The notes beneath the pieces are model-generated. The model searched no databases. It saw only the letters and a program-made list of their open reading frames with translations, and was not told the DNA's origin. A stretch of DNA of 64,000 nucleotides, from NCBI GenBank assembly GCA_963575745.1, contig CAUYUJ010015826.1:112501-176500 (forward strand), given 5' to 3'. Position 1 is the stretch's first letter, and every line of letters begins with the position of its first letter. The DNA comes from Prorocentrum cordatum. Its lineage: Eukaryota; Sar; Dinophyceae; Prorocentrales; Prorocentraceae. The translations under genes were made by a program, and so were the position numbers. Below, one piece after another: positions 1-12,295 of the stretch.

Positions 1-495
1 CTGGTGGGATTTCTCTATCCTGAATTGGCAAAAGAAGTCCAGACTTGCTCGAAGGCGACCCAGAGAGGGAAGGGGGAACCCTATTCTGACACGGGATTCC
101 TCCCCATGGACCCCCTGGGAAGCCTTCCAGCACCGCCCTAGGCTTGGCGGGAAATGAGTCAAAGATAAGGGGGTCCCCTTCGACTCGATTGTGACCTCGA
201 CAGCGACCTGGCTCGAGTCACCTCGAGTTTACGAGCAGAGGGTCTCCAGGAGGATTTCGGGAAAAGGCAACGGCGATCGTTTCCGAGGATCACTCCGGGA
301 CGACTGGCCCAACCATCCTTCTCTCTCTCTCACACACTGACAAGAGATCGCTGTCTTATTCATTGTTTAGCCGATCGGTTTGGGCCTTCGCCCCCCCCTC
401 CCCCCCCCAAGGAGTAGATCTCAGGCTGTTTTTGGCGCCTGTTTCGAGCCGGTGGAGTCACTCCCACAGGACGCACTGTTTCAAACAGTCGCGTC
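1..495. other. No gene recognised
   Basis: Mixed-composition sequence with no convincing ORF, repeat or RNA gene. A short CT run lies near 320-335 and C runs near 391-408. Confidence 0.4.
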
Positions 496-567
496 ATGCA
501 GAGATCCAGAGCCAGACCCCCCCTCGCCCCCCCCTTTCCGCCTAATGTCGCCGGAACGCCGACTAAG

Positions 568-897
568 ATGACGTTCGCCAGGGTCGCCGGATTTGATAAG
601 CATGGAATTTACACGCAGCCAACCGAAACAACTCTGATGCTTGTTGCTGATTTGAACGGCCACGATGACGACCGAGTTGCATCCTTCCTGCGCGGCAGTG
701 AGAGCGAGGACATTGACCTGTACACCATGCGCGGTGTCAAGCTTACAAGCGGTGATCGACAGAAATTGGACGTTGTTCAAACGTGTGAGAAGGGTAGCAT
801 GATTTACCGTGTTCAGCAGATCCTTGATACAGAGATTGACGATTTCGCTTGGTTATTTCATGAATCGAAACCAGGCAACCACAACTTCGAGCTGTAG
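568..897 (+). CDS. Hypothetical protein, 109 aa
   Basis: The ORF is open from 496, but the ATG at 568 was preferred because the codons before it read as proline/arginine-rich low complexity. From 568 the protein has balanced composition, an acidic middle and a C-terminus ending NHNFEL. I recognise no domain, signal peptide or membrane segment. It stands alone, with no partner gene nearby and repeat-rich DNA starting about 300 bp downstream. It could be a small gene, one exon of a larger gene, or a fragment. The non-repetitive composition is the main argument that it was once coding. Confidence 0.35.
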   Translation: MTFARVAGFDKHGIYTQPTETTLMLVADLNGHDDDRVASFLRGSESEDIDLYTMRGVKLTSGDRQKLDVVQTCEKGSMIYRVQQILDTEIDDFAWLFHESKPGNHNFEL

Positions 898-2067
898 TTT
901 TCGTTGCGACGCGAAGGGAGACATCTTGCAGCAGCCGCCTGGAAAAAAGGGGGCCCCGAGGGAACTTCCAGGAGGCCCTGAAAAGGCACAACTGCGTGAT
1001 TCGACCAGCTGGCGCCATTCCGCCGACCCCCCGCCCCAGGATAGGACACGTGCGGCCTCCGATTTCGTGTGTTTCGTTGCGGTTCCCCGTCGTGATGCTT
1101 GCGTGCATGTGTTGCCGGTTTGTATTTTTCGTCCTCCACGTCTGCTGCAGTTCGTCCTGTAAAAGACCCGAAGTTGGTTCTGGAGTTCGTGGGTGTGCTG
1201 TAGTTTACCTCCTCCTCCTCCTCCTCCTCCTCCCCCTTCCCCCGCCTCCTCCTTCTCCTCCTCCTCCTCCTCCTCCTACTCGTCAACCTCCTCCTCGAGG
1301 AGCTTTTGGGGGAGGACTCCTAGGAACCCCTGTAAGTTCCCCCTCCTGTGTCTCTCTTGGGCCCTTTTTGCGGCTGAGAGCCTTTTCGGTTGTTGACTGT
1401 TTGGATGGCCAAGCTGGTGTTATGGGCCTCGAGATTGCCCCAATAGGAAGCCCCAAGTGAGCGCATAAGTAGCCCCGAGGGGCCACATTGACATGATGTT
1501 CGCGAGGCATCTGTACCAGTTTGGAATACTTTCTCCTTCGATCTCAGATTGTCCAAGACGGCCCAAGGCGCCAACGGCCACAGGTGCCTGCGCTGCCGCG
1601 GGGCAGCACGAATCCTCGCAACACCGCTGGGTTCTGTACCATGGGAGCCAGGAAAGTTGGGCTGCCGTCGGCCTCCAGCCAAGCAGCGATAGAGAGCTAT
1701 GTTTCCCGAGTGGGCTCGCAGTTGCCCGCGCACTTCGCGTTCGCCACCCTGGTGCTGTGGAGCTGTCCGCAGCGACCTAGCAAGCTTGCCACACCAGACT
1801 CTGCGCCTGGGGGTCATTGTGACGCAGAGCGGATCGCGTCCCTGGCATCCGAGAGCGCCAGTTAGCTTGTGCCATGCACGTTCGAAACGTGGTACGAGAA
1901 GCGCGTGATGAAGAAGTTGTTGGAAGAACTCGAGCTGCACCGCGACCTCTGCGTGTTTGTGCTGAAGCTGCTTGTGGTCCCGGGTGGAATGAGCCAAGAA
2001 TTTGTACAGACGGTCATGGCGCGCCACGACGCGCGCCTGGCTGTCGGTGCCAGCGCTGTGGTGCCTG
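898..2067. other. Intergenic, includes a (CTC)n tract at about 1204-1297
   Basis: A CTC/TCC trinucleotide run, interrupted by CCCCC and TACTCGTCAAC, covers about 1204-1297. The rest has overlapping short ORFs on both strands with no recognisable domain, and none was accepted. Confidence 0.5.
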
Positions 2068-2956
2068 ATGCCCAAATTCGACCCCATCGATCCCAACCTC
2101 GTGGAGACACCCAACAGTGTTCGCGATTACTATGTGACCAATCGTTTTGATAACGCAAGGGGCGGTAACGACGTACTGCTTGCCGATCGCTGCGAGTCCG
2201 AGAAGGTTGTCCTCAAGATCTACGGCAAGTCGGACCACGTATCTGCTGGAAACCTGAAGTGCATCTACTGCGAATTGCGATTCTTGAGGGACGTGCTCAT
2301 GCACCCACACATCGTCCACTGCAATCACATGTGCCATAGGTTCTCTCTGGTGTACTTAGCCCTCGAATTCGGGGGCATGCAGAATCTGCGCCAGCGCCCC
2401 TTGGACCAGCCAGGGTACCGCCTCGATGTGGAGGATGCTGTGAACTGCACAATGCAGATAGCAGGATCGCTGGTCTACTGTCACTCACAGGACGTCGTGC
2501 ATAAGTAAGTATCTCTGGAGCACATCGTCGTGGAGGACCAGTCTGAAAACTGGTCGGTGAAGTTCTTCCAGGCGAGGCACTGCCCAGAATCGACGCCGTT
2601 GGCCGCGTCGTGCGGAGACCTGCCGTGCATCGCCCCAGAGGTGGCACTGGACGAGTCGTACGTCGCCAAGCCTGCGGACTGTTGAGGCCGCCGGGGGCCT
2701 GGGCTCGATGAGGCAGGCGGTCGGCTGGCCGGAGGAGGCGGTGCTGGAGCCCACGGCCAGAAGGATCAAGAATTTCTTCTCCGGCGGGGGAAGCCACGCT
2801 CGTGCGCTGGCGGTCATGGGCGGCGTGCGCAGCGAGCCGGTGCTAGCCAATCTGTCCGCACTCCTCGAGCCGACTCCCACAGCTCGGGCGGCCATGGGCG
2901 CCATCGCGCAGTCCTCCGCCCAGCCCCGTGTCGCCTCGGAAGGCCCCGAGGTCTGA
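2068..2956 (+). pseudogene. Protein kinase pseudogene
   Basis: The frame from about 2068 reads a degenerate N-lobe with the candidate ATP-binding lysine in VVLKIYGK, then HPHIVHCNHM and LVYLALEFGG, matching kinase subdomains II to V. Next comes VVHK followed by TAA at 2506-2508 and VSLEHIVVED in the same frame. This aligns without gaps to the HRDLKxxNIVV catalytic loop, so the stop replaces the catalytic Asp. KFFQARHC stands where KIxDFG is expected, so the metal-binding Asp is lost too. CIAPEVALDESY matches the APE segment. A second stop (2683-2685) is followed by a frame shift, after which LEAAGGLGSM and the ORF to 2956 continue the C-lobe. An intron at GTAAGT (2505) is unlikely because the alignment is continuous across it. 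The kinase is dead; its subfamily is unknown. Confidence 0.7.
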
Positions 2957-4185
<1,229 letters not shown>

Positions 4186-5084
4186 GAGGAAGGGGCATCT
4201 TGGGAGACTGGGGGGCACTCTTGGGGCGGCGCTCCTGGCCCGTCTAACGCCCCCCTGGGGGCGTCTTGGGGGGCCTCCCTGGGCCGACATGGGGCCCTCT
4301 TGGGCTACTCCCGGGCCGTCTTGGAGGCCACCTGGGGGCCGCCTACGATCCGATTCGATGCGACTCGATTCGCCGGCTGGGGCCGCGATTCCAATTCGAT
4401 GCGATCCGGCTCCGTTCACCGGCATCGGCCAGGGCCAGCCGGAAGTGGGGCACGGCAATTTGATACCGATCCGATTCGGGACGATTCGTTGGCGATTCGA
4501 GCTGCTCTCGATCCGATCTGATTTCGCGGTCCGATCCAGCGCAGACCTGCCATCTTGGGGCCCCCTTGGGGCTGTTATGGGACCATCGACCATCTTGGTT
4601 GCTTCTCGGTCGCTCTGGGGGCGACCCCGGGGGCCTCTTGGGCCGTCTCGGGCCGTCGGAAGGCCGAGGAGAAGCAGATGCCAAGATCCATGTACGTAAG
4701 ACCTAGGGGACACCATGATTTTGGCCTCTTCGGGCCTTCCTGGAGGTCCTCTTAGAGGCCTCTTCGGCCGTCTTGGAGGCCTCTTGGGGGCCACTTAGAC
4801 CGACTTCGGTCAGCCTGAGGCCAGCTTTGGTGGCCGTTTGGGTGTCTTCTTGGGCAAACTTGGAGGCATCTTGGACGTCTTGGAGGCCATCTTAGACAAT
4901 CTTGGGCGAAGTTGAGGGCCATCTTTGCCGTCTCGGGCGTCTTGGAGCCATCTGGAACGGGAGAAACGTTGGCAACCACATCTGGAAGAGCCTTTGGAGG
5001 CCTTTGTGCATGGCAGCTACGTCGGCGATGCTAAGCTGGAATCGGCGCCGACGAGACTACGATTCTTGTTCCGTTGCTGAACAA
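4186..5084. repeat. Degenerate CTTGGGGGCC / GATTCGATCC repeats
   Basis: The motifs CTTGGGGGC and GGCCGTCTTGG recur every 15-40 bp. Between about 4335 and 4545 they are interrupted by variants of GATCCGATTCGATGC. The purine/pyrimidine asymmetry and lack of a coding frame suggest an old, eroded minisatellite rather than a gene. Confidence 0.6.
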
Positions 5085-6165
5085 AATTATCCTGGCAAAG
5101 CAACCTAACAGCGATATGTAGAAGCATATCTGAAAGCATTCCCCTTAAGATTCAGATGAAAATCCAGTTGTAGAATTCTGCTGTTCTCGCAGTCGTTGTC
5201 GCATTCGCGATGACAGTCGCAGCGGCAACGGCAGTCGCAGTCACAGCCTCAGCCTCAGCCTGCCTCAGCCTCAGCCTCAGCCTGCCTCAGCCTCAGCCTG
5301 CCTCAGCCTCAGCCTCAGCCTGCTTCAGCCTCAGCCTCAGTCTGCCTTCAGCCTCGGCCTCAGCCTCAGCCTGCCTCCGCCTCAGCCTGCATCAGCCTCA
5401 GCCTCAGCCTCAGCCTGCCTCAGCATCAGCCTGCCTCAGCCTCAGCCTCAGCCTGCCTCAGCCTCAGCCTCAGTCTGCTTCAGTCTCAGCCTCAGTCTGC
5501 CTTCAGCCTCGGCCTCAGCCTCAGCCTGCCTCAGCCTCAGCCTGCCTCAGCCTCAGCATCAGCCTGCCTCAGCATTCAAAATGTGGCCCAGGAATGGAGT
5601 TCTGGAAACTAGAAGAACACGAAGTGGCCTACAGTTGGCTCCGGGCATTCAAAATCATGCCCAGGAATGGAGTTCTGGGAACTTGAAGAGCACGAAGTGG
5701 CCTACAGTTGGCTCCGCGGCATACAAAATTGTGGCCCCGGGAACATGGGTTCTGGGAACTCTAAGAGCAGAAGTGGCGTACAGTTGCTCCGGGCAATCAA
5801 ATGTAGGCCCGGGGAAGGCATGGTCAAAAAGGGAGTCGAAGGAGCACGAAGCATCTGACTGTTGTCGAAAACGAGCCTGGCTCTGTTCCCCGGTCTCCAG
5901 AATGTGGCCCGGGAATGGAGTTCTGGGAGGTCGAAGAGCACGAAGTGTGTGACTGTTGGCAAAAAGCGAGCCCGGCTCGGTTCCCGGTTCTCCAGAATGT
6001 GTCCCGGGAATGGAGTTCTGGGAGGTCGAAGAGCACGAAGTGTGTGACTGTTGGTGAAAAACGATTCCCGGTTCTCCTCCCCGGCACCCGCCCAGACCCC
6101 CCTGTGGAGTCCAGATGCTCTCTTTTGACCCTACTAGAAACCTATCAGCAAACGCTGTTAGGAAA
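5085..6165 (+). mobile_element. MITE-like element, copy 1
   Basis: CCTAACAGCG at 5104-5113 and its exact reverse complement CGCTGTTAGG at 6153-6162 bound the element as 10-bp inverted repeats. Inside, in order, are a short unique left arm, a hexamer array (CAGCCT variants, about 5218-5578), and tandem units of roughly 70-90 bp containing GGAATGGAGTTCTGG and GAAGAGCACGAAGTGG (5579-6060). A second copy in the opposite orientation lies at 23632-24570. Homology extends about 18 bp outside the left inverted repeat, so the true ends may lie slightly further out. No transposase is encoded; the ORFs over it are repeat artefacts. Confidence 0.7.
5218..5578. repeat. (CAGCCT)n hexamer array inside MITE copy 1
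   Basis: Variants of CAGCCT with occasional CAGTCTGCTT and CAGCAT interruptions. Reads as Ser-Ala-Ser-Ala or Leu-Ser-Leu-Ser depending on frame. Confidence 0.9.
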
Positions 6166-6169
6166 AAGA

Positions 6170-6850
6170 AGAGCCTTCAGGGTTGGCCGGCGCGCTGGGC
6201 CGAAGCCCCAGGGGGATTTTTTTTGGGAAAAGAATTCAAGACAAGAACGGTAAGGTCTATAGACGCCAGGCACCCCTGTGATAAGTCAATAGGGGTGGGC
6301 GGATCGAAGTCGCGAACGGCGAATCACCCGCCCTTGCCTTCTGAATCGCCCATGGGGCAGGTTTTGGTGCCATATTGGAGGCCGCAAGGGCCAATCTTGA
6401 GTCCGATCTCGTGGGCCTTTGAGGCCGTCTTGGGCCGTCCGAAGCCGAAAAGAAGCAAAGCCAAATTCCTTCCAACCAACCCAAGGGACATCACTGATTT
6501 TGGCTTCTTGGGGGCCTTCCCGGAGGACCTCTTGGCCTTTTGGAGGCTCCAAGACGGTACAAGAGCGTCCAAGACGGTCCAAGCATACATCCAAGACGCC
6601 CAACATGGCGTGGAAGACGACTGGTGAGGGACACCCAAGAGGGGCCCCCCAAAGTCGGCCCAGAGAAGCCTCCACGACGGCTTCCGACGGCGTCAGACGG
6701 TCCAGGAATGCCTTAACACGGGCAAAGCGGGCCCCGAGAAGTCCCCAAAGGCCCCCACGAGGACCAGGGATGTCCCCAAGATGCCTCCGAGAGGCTCCCA
6801 GGAAGCTCCCAGGAGGCCCCAAGAGTGCCGTCAGAGGCTCCTAAGATGTC
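6170..6850. repeat. Degenerate GGCCGTCTTGG / CCAAGACGG repeat tract
   Basis: The same family as at 4186-5084: GGCCGTCTTGG, TCCAAGACGG and CTTGGGGGCC recur. CCAAGACGGCCC is also a fixed part of the leader copies at about 12480, 38580 and 40340, so this tract may be an eroded relative. No coding frame supported. Confidence 0.45.
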
Positions 6851-7265
6851 TCCTCCTCCTCCTTCCTCTCTCCTGATCTTCCCCGCCATCCTCCCCCAAG
6901 TGTTCGGTTTCCACAACGGCCTGGGGGGACACATGGTCCGATAGCTTGGCAGAGCTCTGGCCACACTATCGGCCACATTGTCCCCCCCCCCCCCCCCCGG
7001 CGATTCCAAAAAGCAGAGGGGGGCGATGATTCGCTGTAGGAAATTCTTTACGCTTCGCGTATCCCCACCAGCCCATCTCACAACAGCAACTCTTGCGAAG
7101 CATGCCGGCAGTCGTGTTTTTCAGGCGTGTGTCCGCTTGGCCCCGCATGTCTCCCCTGTTCTTCCTTCCTCCCGCCTCCTTGTACATCCTCCTTGTGGGG
7201 GCAGCGGGAAAAGGACGAGGCGGAGGAGGAGGGAGAGAAAGCGGTGGGAGGCAAGAGGGACTTAG
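6851..7265. other. Intergenic, C run at about 6980-6998
   Basis: Contains a long C homopolymer. The flank at about 7080-7200 (GCGAAGCATGCCG, TTGTACATCCTCC) recurs loosely at about 8637-8740 beyond the AGT microsatellite, so the simple repeats in between may lie inside a duplicated segment. Confidence 0.4.
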
Positions 7266-7400
7266 TGGAGACGACGACCTCAGCGATGATCTGAACAACG
7301 ACGACGCACCCGACAACGACGACGATGTCGACCGCAACGATGACGACGACCGCAACCGCGACGACGACGACGACGACGACGTCGACGACGACGACGACGA

Positions 7401-7433
<33 letters not shown>

Positions 7434-7467
7434 TGACGTCGACGACGACGACGACGACGACGACTGG
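7266..7467. repeat. (GAC)n microsatellite
   Basis: GAC/ACG trinucleotides with few interruptions. (GAC)n tracts recur at about 9190, 17200, 38140, 38600 and 39825, where they mark boundaries of repeated units. Confidence 0.95.
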
Positions 7468-7487
7468 TGGGCGTCGTTGGGGGCCCT

Positions 7488-7880
7488 CGTTGTGTGAGCT
7501 CTTCGGCCCCGTCGTCCTTGTGTGAGTCCTTCGGGACCCTATTCCTGGTGTGAGTCGTTCGGTCTCCTCGTTGTGTGAGTCGTTCGGGCCCCTCCTCCTG
7601 GTGTGAGTCGTTGGGCTCCTCGTGTTGTGAGTCGTTCGGGCTCCTCGTGGTGTGAGTCGTTCGGGCGCCTCGTCCTGGTGTGAGTCGTTCGGGCCCCTCG
7701 TCCTGGTGTGAGTCGTTCGGGCTCTTCGTGGTGTGAGTCGTTCGGGCCCCTCGTCCTGGTGTGAGTCGTTCGTAGGGCTCTTCTTGGTGTGAGTCGTTTC
7801 GGACCTCTCGTCCTGGGTGAGTCGGTCCGGCTTATCGTGGTGCGGGCGTTCGGGCACCTCGCCCACTGTGCGAGTCGTTC
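7488..7880. repeat. GTGAGTCGTTCGGGC minisatellite, array 1
   Basis: About nine to ten units of GTGTGAGTCGTTCGGGC, each followed by an alternating CTCCTCGTGG or CCCCTCGTCCTG spacer. The double unit is roughly 53-55 bp. Each unit contains GTGAGT, the consensus 5' splice donor. The minus-strand ORF across it is an artefact. Confidence 0.9.
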
Positions 7881-7888
7881 GGGCCCCT

Positions 7889-7901
7889 CGTAGTAGGAGT
7901 C

Positions 7902-7936
<35 letters not shown>

Positions 7937-8051
7937 CGTCGTCGTCGTCGTAGTAGTAGTACTAGTACTAGTACTAGTAGCAGATGGAGTAGTATTAGTA
8001 GTACTAGTAGTAGTAGCAGTAGCAGTAGTAGTTGTAGTAGCAGTAGTAGTT

Positions 8052-8103
<52 letters not shown>

Positions 8104-8249
8104 CAGTAGCAGTGACACTAGCAGTAGCAGTGGCAGTAGAAGTAGCCGTCGTAGTAGAAGTAGTAGTGCTCGTAGTAGTACTAGCACGAGTAGCAGACGT
8201 AGCAGTAGTAGTAGTACTAGTAGTAGCAGCAGTAGTAGTAGTAGTAGTC

Positions 8250-8280
<31 letters not shown>

Positions 8281-8441
8281 GAGTAGGAGTAGGAGTAGGA
8301 GTAGGAGTAGGAGTAGGAGTAGTAGTCGTCGTCGTCGTCGTCGTCGTCGTAGTAGTAGTAGTAGTAGTGGTAGTAGTAGTAGTAGTAGTAGTACTAATAG
8401 TAGTAGTAGTAGTAGTAGGAGTAGTAGTAGTAGTAATAGTC

Positions 8442-8514
<73 letters not shown>

Positions 8515-8552
8515 GAGTACTAGTAGTAGTAGGTAGTAGTAGGTAGTAGTAG

Positions 8553-8618
<66 letters not shown>

Positions 8619-8620
8619 TC
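7889..8620. repeat. (AGT)n microsatellite, about 730 bp
   Basis: AGT units with scattered CGT, AGC and AGG variants. It directly follows minisatellite array 1. The long poly-Ser, poly-Leu and poly-Val ORFs are artefacts. Confidence 0.95.
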
Positions 8621-8894
8621 TCCGAACAGCAATCCCAGCGAAGCATGCCGACAGTCCTTTGATGCAGGCGTGTGTCTGCCTGCCTTCGCGTATATCCTCT
8701 GCTCCTATTCCCTTCTCCCTCCTTGTACAGCCTCCTTGTGGGGGAGCCGAAGGAGTGGGAGGCAGTGAAGGAGGAGGGAGGAGGGAGTGAAGGAGTGGGA
8801 GCCGAGGAGGAGGAGGGAGTGAAGGAGTTGGGGGGCAAGACAGAGGGCGTTCGTCGTCGAGTCCAGCGATCTCTCCCGACCAGCGTCGTCGTTG
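8621..8894. other. Intergenic, GGAGG-rich patch at about 8750-8840
   Basis: Purine-rich GGAGGGAGTGAAGGAG repeats follow a flank that loosely matches 7080-7200. No gene seen. Confidence 0.4.
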
Positions 8895-9270
8895 TTGTCA
8901 TTCTTGCTCACAGTATTTCAGTGTGGCTGTGAGCTTCGCTCCGCCTACCAGCAATCGCTTCCGCCTACCAGCAACATTCTTGCGGCTGGCATGGAGAAGC
9001 GCCCGTACGCTCTTGTACCCTTGCTCGCCACGGGGGCTCCTTGGAGCGAGCGTGGAGAATGTCGGGCGTCGGCATTCTCGCACCACCTCTAGCTTCGACG
9101 GTGCGGTCGGCGCGCTGCGCTTCGCTCCGCATGGCCTGGAACGTGATGGCGAGGCCTACACCGCGAGGGCAGTGAGCGTTGCTCAGCCCACCACGACGAC
9201 GACGACAGGACGACGACGACGTCGAGACAACGACGGCGACGACGACTACGACGTCAATGGTGACTTTGAC
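8895..9270 (+). mobile_element. Deletion derivative of the helicase unit
   Basis: This begins with the shared leader (GTGGCTGTGAGCTTCGC at about 8922 and the ATG at 8991 opening MEKRPYALVPLLATGAP). It goes straight into a copy of the roughly 157-bp insertion seen inside the UPF1-like gene at 15092-15250 (here about 9051-9206), then into (GAC)n and repeat R. The order leader, insertion, (GAC)n, R is that of the 12.3-18.2 kb unit without its coding region, so it reads as an internally deleted copy. Confidence 0.65.
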
Positions 9271-10285
9271 GGCGAGCGGAACGCACGCGCCCATCGTGCT
9301 TTTGGCACGATGTGGCTGCGTTGCGCAAGCAGTGCACATCGCCCATCACGGCTACGGGCTCGCCACTTTTTGTTGTGATGCATGTCACACCCTCCTCTAG
9401 TGGCCCCGCTTTCGTGGCAGCAGGTCGCCGTTGCGGCTCACGCTCGGGGACGTGCAGGCGCGGCGGCCGCCGCGGGATGTCCCAGAGACGCGCCACCCTC
9501 GAGGATTTATTGGCGCGATCCAACCACATTGCGACATTAGGGCACTCACTCCCCCTCGCACATATACACACACATTCAAAACAAAAACACTCACAAATCA
9601 TACACACACACACGCAACAACAAAGCACATAAAGAAATACGCAGAATTTGAACCTTGTCCCCCCCCCCCCCCCTCCCAAGGGGGTGATGGGGGCCCGCCA
9701 TTTTCCCTTTGGAAGTCGATCGGGCCCGGGCGAGGCCTGGAAGTCGAACTTCCGATGCTTCGTCTGCCGCGCTCGTGCGCAGTAGACGCGTCGAGCGTTG
9801 CGCAACGTGTTGGCTGAATTGCGCCCGCCTTGTCTTATGAAAAAAAAAAACGGAGAAAAAGTACAGCAGGCATAAGGCCCTCCGAACCCTCGCAGTGGTA
9901 AAGTGTCATGAGAGGGCTTGCAGGTATTCAAGAGCTCCAGGCTATCTACATGACTTTCGGCCTGTTCCGCCACAGTCTATGTGCTGGCTTTCGGCCTATC
10001 CTGCCTCAGGATATCCAGGGGCCTGCGGCCTATCCCGCCGCCTTGGCGCAGGGATCCACGATCTTCAGGGTATACTACTATGCAAAGCTGTCAGGCTCAA
10101 GCTTCAGATTTCTTCAAGGCTTACCACAGGGTTTCTAAGTGTATATAGGCTGACAATGGACACTACAGTCCGTTGGCGATCCTTCGCACGTTTCAGACAT
10201 GTCCTGTTGTCTTGGTTGTTTTGTGTTATGTTGAATCATTTGCGGACCACTCTCAAGTTTTTTGTTAGAGTCAGTATTCACCGAC
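9271..10285. repeat. Composite repeat R, copy 1
   Basis: It matches 17460-18230 and partly 37540-38135. In order it holds GCGAGCGGAACGC, CGCCACTTTTTGTTGTG, GCGGCGGCCGCCGCGGGATG, an AC-rich tract with CACACACA runs (about 9558-9640), a poly-C run, a tRNA-like segment, an A run, and GGCCTTCGGCCTATCCCGCC repeats. It ends at CGACGACG near 10283. The shared order shows one dispersed unit. No protein-coding frame is supported. Confidence 0.75.
9736..9828 (-). repeat. tRNA-like (possible SINE head) segment in R copy 1
   Basis: On the minus strand GTTCGACTTCC resembles a pol III B box (GGTTCGANTCC) with a one-base stretch, and TTGCGCAACGC lies where an A box could be. Copies at 17918-18000 and 37579-37657 keep the B-box-like sequence best (GGTTCGACTTCC). 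No acceptor stem closes well, so this is at most tRNA-derived. Confidence 0.35.
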
Positions 10286-10389
10286 GACGACGACGACGAC
10301 CCTGCCTCTCGCTCCGGGCGGCCGTCTTGGCTGCTGGCAGCTGGGCGGCCCTGGGCGGCGTCGGGGCTCCGCTGACCGATTACTAGATG

Positions 10390-10505
10390 CATATATGTAT
10401 ATCTGCCATATGTATTGTGTGTAGACATATATATATATATGTATATATATATTATATTTGCACATTATATATACACAATATATGTAATATACATAGATAT
10501 AACAC
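10390..10505. repeat. AT-rich TATATA tract
   Basis: TATATATGTATATA-type sequence, a sharp AT island in GC-rich surroundings. Confidence 0.85.
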
Positions 10506-10980
10506 GGACGCAGTCAGTTGAGAGGCGATGGGGGGGGGGGGGGCGGGGGATGGCCGCGGCCTAGGGGGGGCCAGGGACTCTGGGACTGGACCCCAGGGCC
10601 TCATTCATCGTTAGGATGCTCATATTATTCATCATCGCTATGAGGTGGGGGAGAGGAGGACAGTCCACCTGCGCGTTGGCGCCACCGCCGCCCCCACCCG
10701 CCCGTGGCGCACCCGCAGTGCGCTGCGGGGAGGGGTTTGCGCCTCAATTTCATGCAGAGGCGGCCTGCATGAATGTTTCAATTTTGGCGCATTGTAATAA
10801 AACGCCCGAGCGGCCCACCCTTTTTTGGGGGGCTGGCGGTTCACGGGGGAGGAGGTGACCATCATCATCCCCCCTGCCGCGTTCGCTTTCCTTCGACGAC
10901 GATGTCGACGACTTCCCACGTTCTGGCTGAAGGGCGGGCCCACTCTCCCTCGTTCGGGCCGCTTGTTTTCTGGGGGGTGT
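10506..10980. other. No gene recognised, G run at about 10529-10550
   Basis: A G-homopolymer stretch with possible quadruplex potential, then mixed sequence. Short ORFs lack domains. Confidence 0.4.
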
Positions 10981-12110
10981 TCTAGGAGTCGTTCGGGCCG
11001 TTCGTTCGTGTGTGCATGCTTCTGGAGTTTTCTGTGCGTCGTTCGGGCCGCTTGTCCTGGTGTGAGTCGTTCGGGCCCCTCCTTGTGTGTGAGTCCTTCG
11101 GGCTCCTCGGGGTGTGACAAGTTCGGGCGCCTCGTCCTGGTGCGAGTCGTTCGGGCCCCTCCTTGTGTGTGAGTCGTTCGGGCGTTTCGTGGTGTGAGTA
11201 ATTCGGGCTCCTCCTGGTGTGAGTCGTTCGGGCTCCTCGTCCTGGTGTGAGTCGTTCGGGCCCTTCCTTGTGTGTGAGTCGTTCGGGCCCCTCGTGGTGT
11301 GAGTCGTTCGGGCCCGTCGTCCTGGTGTGAGTCGCTTGTTTATTATTACCTCTAGGAGTTTTTTTCTCGGGTTATCCTGTGCGTGAGTCGTGCGGGCTCC
11401 GTCGTGGAGGGAAGTGTGAGTAGTTCGGGCCTGCTCGGACTGGTGGGAGATAGTTCGGGCCTCTCCGATGCGTGTGAGTTCGATTTCGGATTAATTTTTT
11501 TTTTTTCGTGGTGGTGAGTGTTTGGGACCCTCGTCGTGGTGTGAGTCCGTTCAGGGCCACTAAATGTGTGTTGAGTCGTTCGGGATCATCGTGCGTCGCG
11601 CGAGTCGTTTCGGGGCCCTCGTCCTGGTGTGAGGTCGTTCGGGGCCCCTCCTTCTCTGTGTGAGTCGTTCGGGCTCCTCGTGGTGTGAGTCGTTTGGGCC
11701 CTCGCCTGTTTGGCGAGGGTCGTTCGGGCCCCTCCTGGGCGTGATGTCGTTTGCAGGGTCTCCTCGTGGTGTGAGTCGTTCGGGCCCCCCTCCTCGTGGT
11801 GTGAGTCGTTCGGGCCCCCCGTCCTGGTGCGAGTCGTTCGGGGCCCTCCTTGCGTGTGACTCGTTCGGGCTCCTTGTGGTGTGAGTCGTTCGGGCCCCTC
11901 GTCCTGGTGCGAGTCGTTGTGGCGCCTCCTTGCGTGTGAGCCGTTGGGGCTCCTCGTGGTGTGAGTCGTTCGGGCCTTTCGTCCTGGTGTGAGTCGTTCG
12001 GGCCCCTCCTTGTGTGTGAGTCGTTCGGGCTCCCCGTGGTGTGAGTCGTTCGGGTCCCTCGTCCTGGTGTGAGTCGTTCGGGCGCCTCCTTGCGTGTGAG
12101 TCGTGAGAGC
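10981..12110. repeat. GTGAGTCGTTCGGGC minisatellite, array 2
   Basis: The longest array of this motif, about 1.1 kb, with a degenerate middle (about 11340-11640). Units alternate CTCCTCGTGGTGTGAGTCG and CCCCTCGTCCTGGTGTGAGT. The minus-strand ORF rich in PNDSH, PERLTP and RTTHT is a frame of the repeat, not a gene. Confidence 0.9.
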
Positions 12111-12295
12111 GCTGAACCAGCGCATCTGTGACGTCGCTCTAATGGCAAAGTCTGGCCACCGTGCTAGCGAGCCCCATGCGTCCCCACGCTCGCAAGGTCG
12201 GTGGAAGAATGAGCATTGCGCAGCCCGTCGTTTACAAGCAATAAGAGACATTATCTGTAACCACTATTCACAGGTGACCCCTGGTGGAATTTGAA
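12111..12295 (+). mobile_element. Introner-like 3' module, copy 1
   Basis: It follows array 2 and matches about 48630-48830, with partial matches at 57270-57404 and 48835-48957. Shared pieces are GCAAAGTCTGG, CTAGCGAGCCCCATGCGTC, an ATGAGCxTxGCxCAGCCC motif, AAGAGACAT and TTCACAGGTGACCCC. At 57270-57404 the related sequence forms the 3' end of a real intron, so this copy is probably an introner end without a host gene. Confidence 0.6.

Noticed and set aside
2503-2512. Splice donor GTAAGT in the kinase
   Set aside because: The kinase alignment continues without a gap in the same frame directly after it.
7078-8901. 607-residue minus-strand ORF, Leu/Val-rich, looking like membrane segments
   Set aside because: It follows the GAC, GTGAGTCG and AGT repeats exactly; composition is set by the repeat.
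10529-10560. G-quadruplex regulatory site
   Set aside because: A plain G run; nothing around it indicates a function.
11372-12148. 258-residue minus-strand ORF with repeated PNDSH and PERLTP
   Set aside because: It is a frame of the GTGAGTCGTTCGGGC minisatellite. The same reading appears at every array, including one inside an intron.
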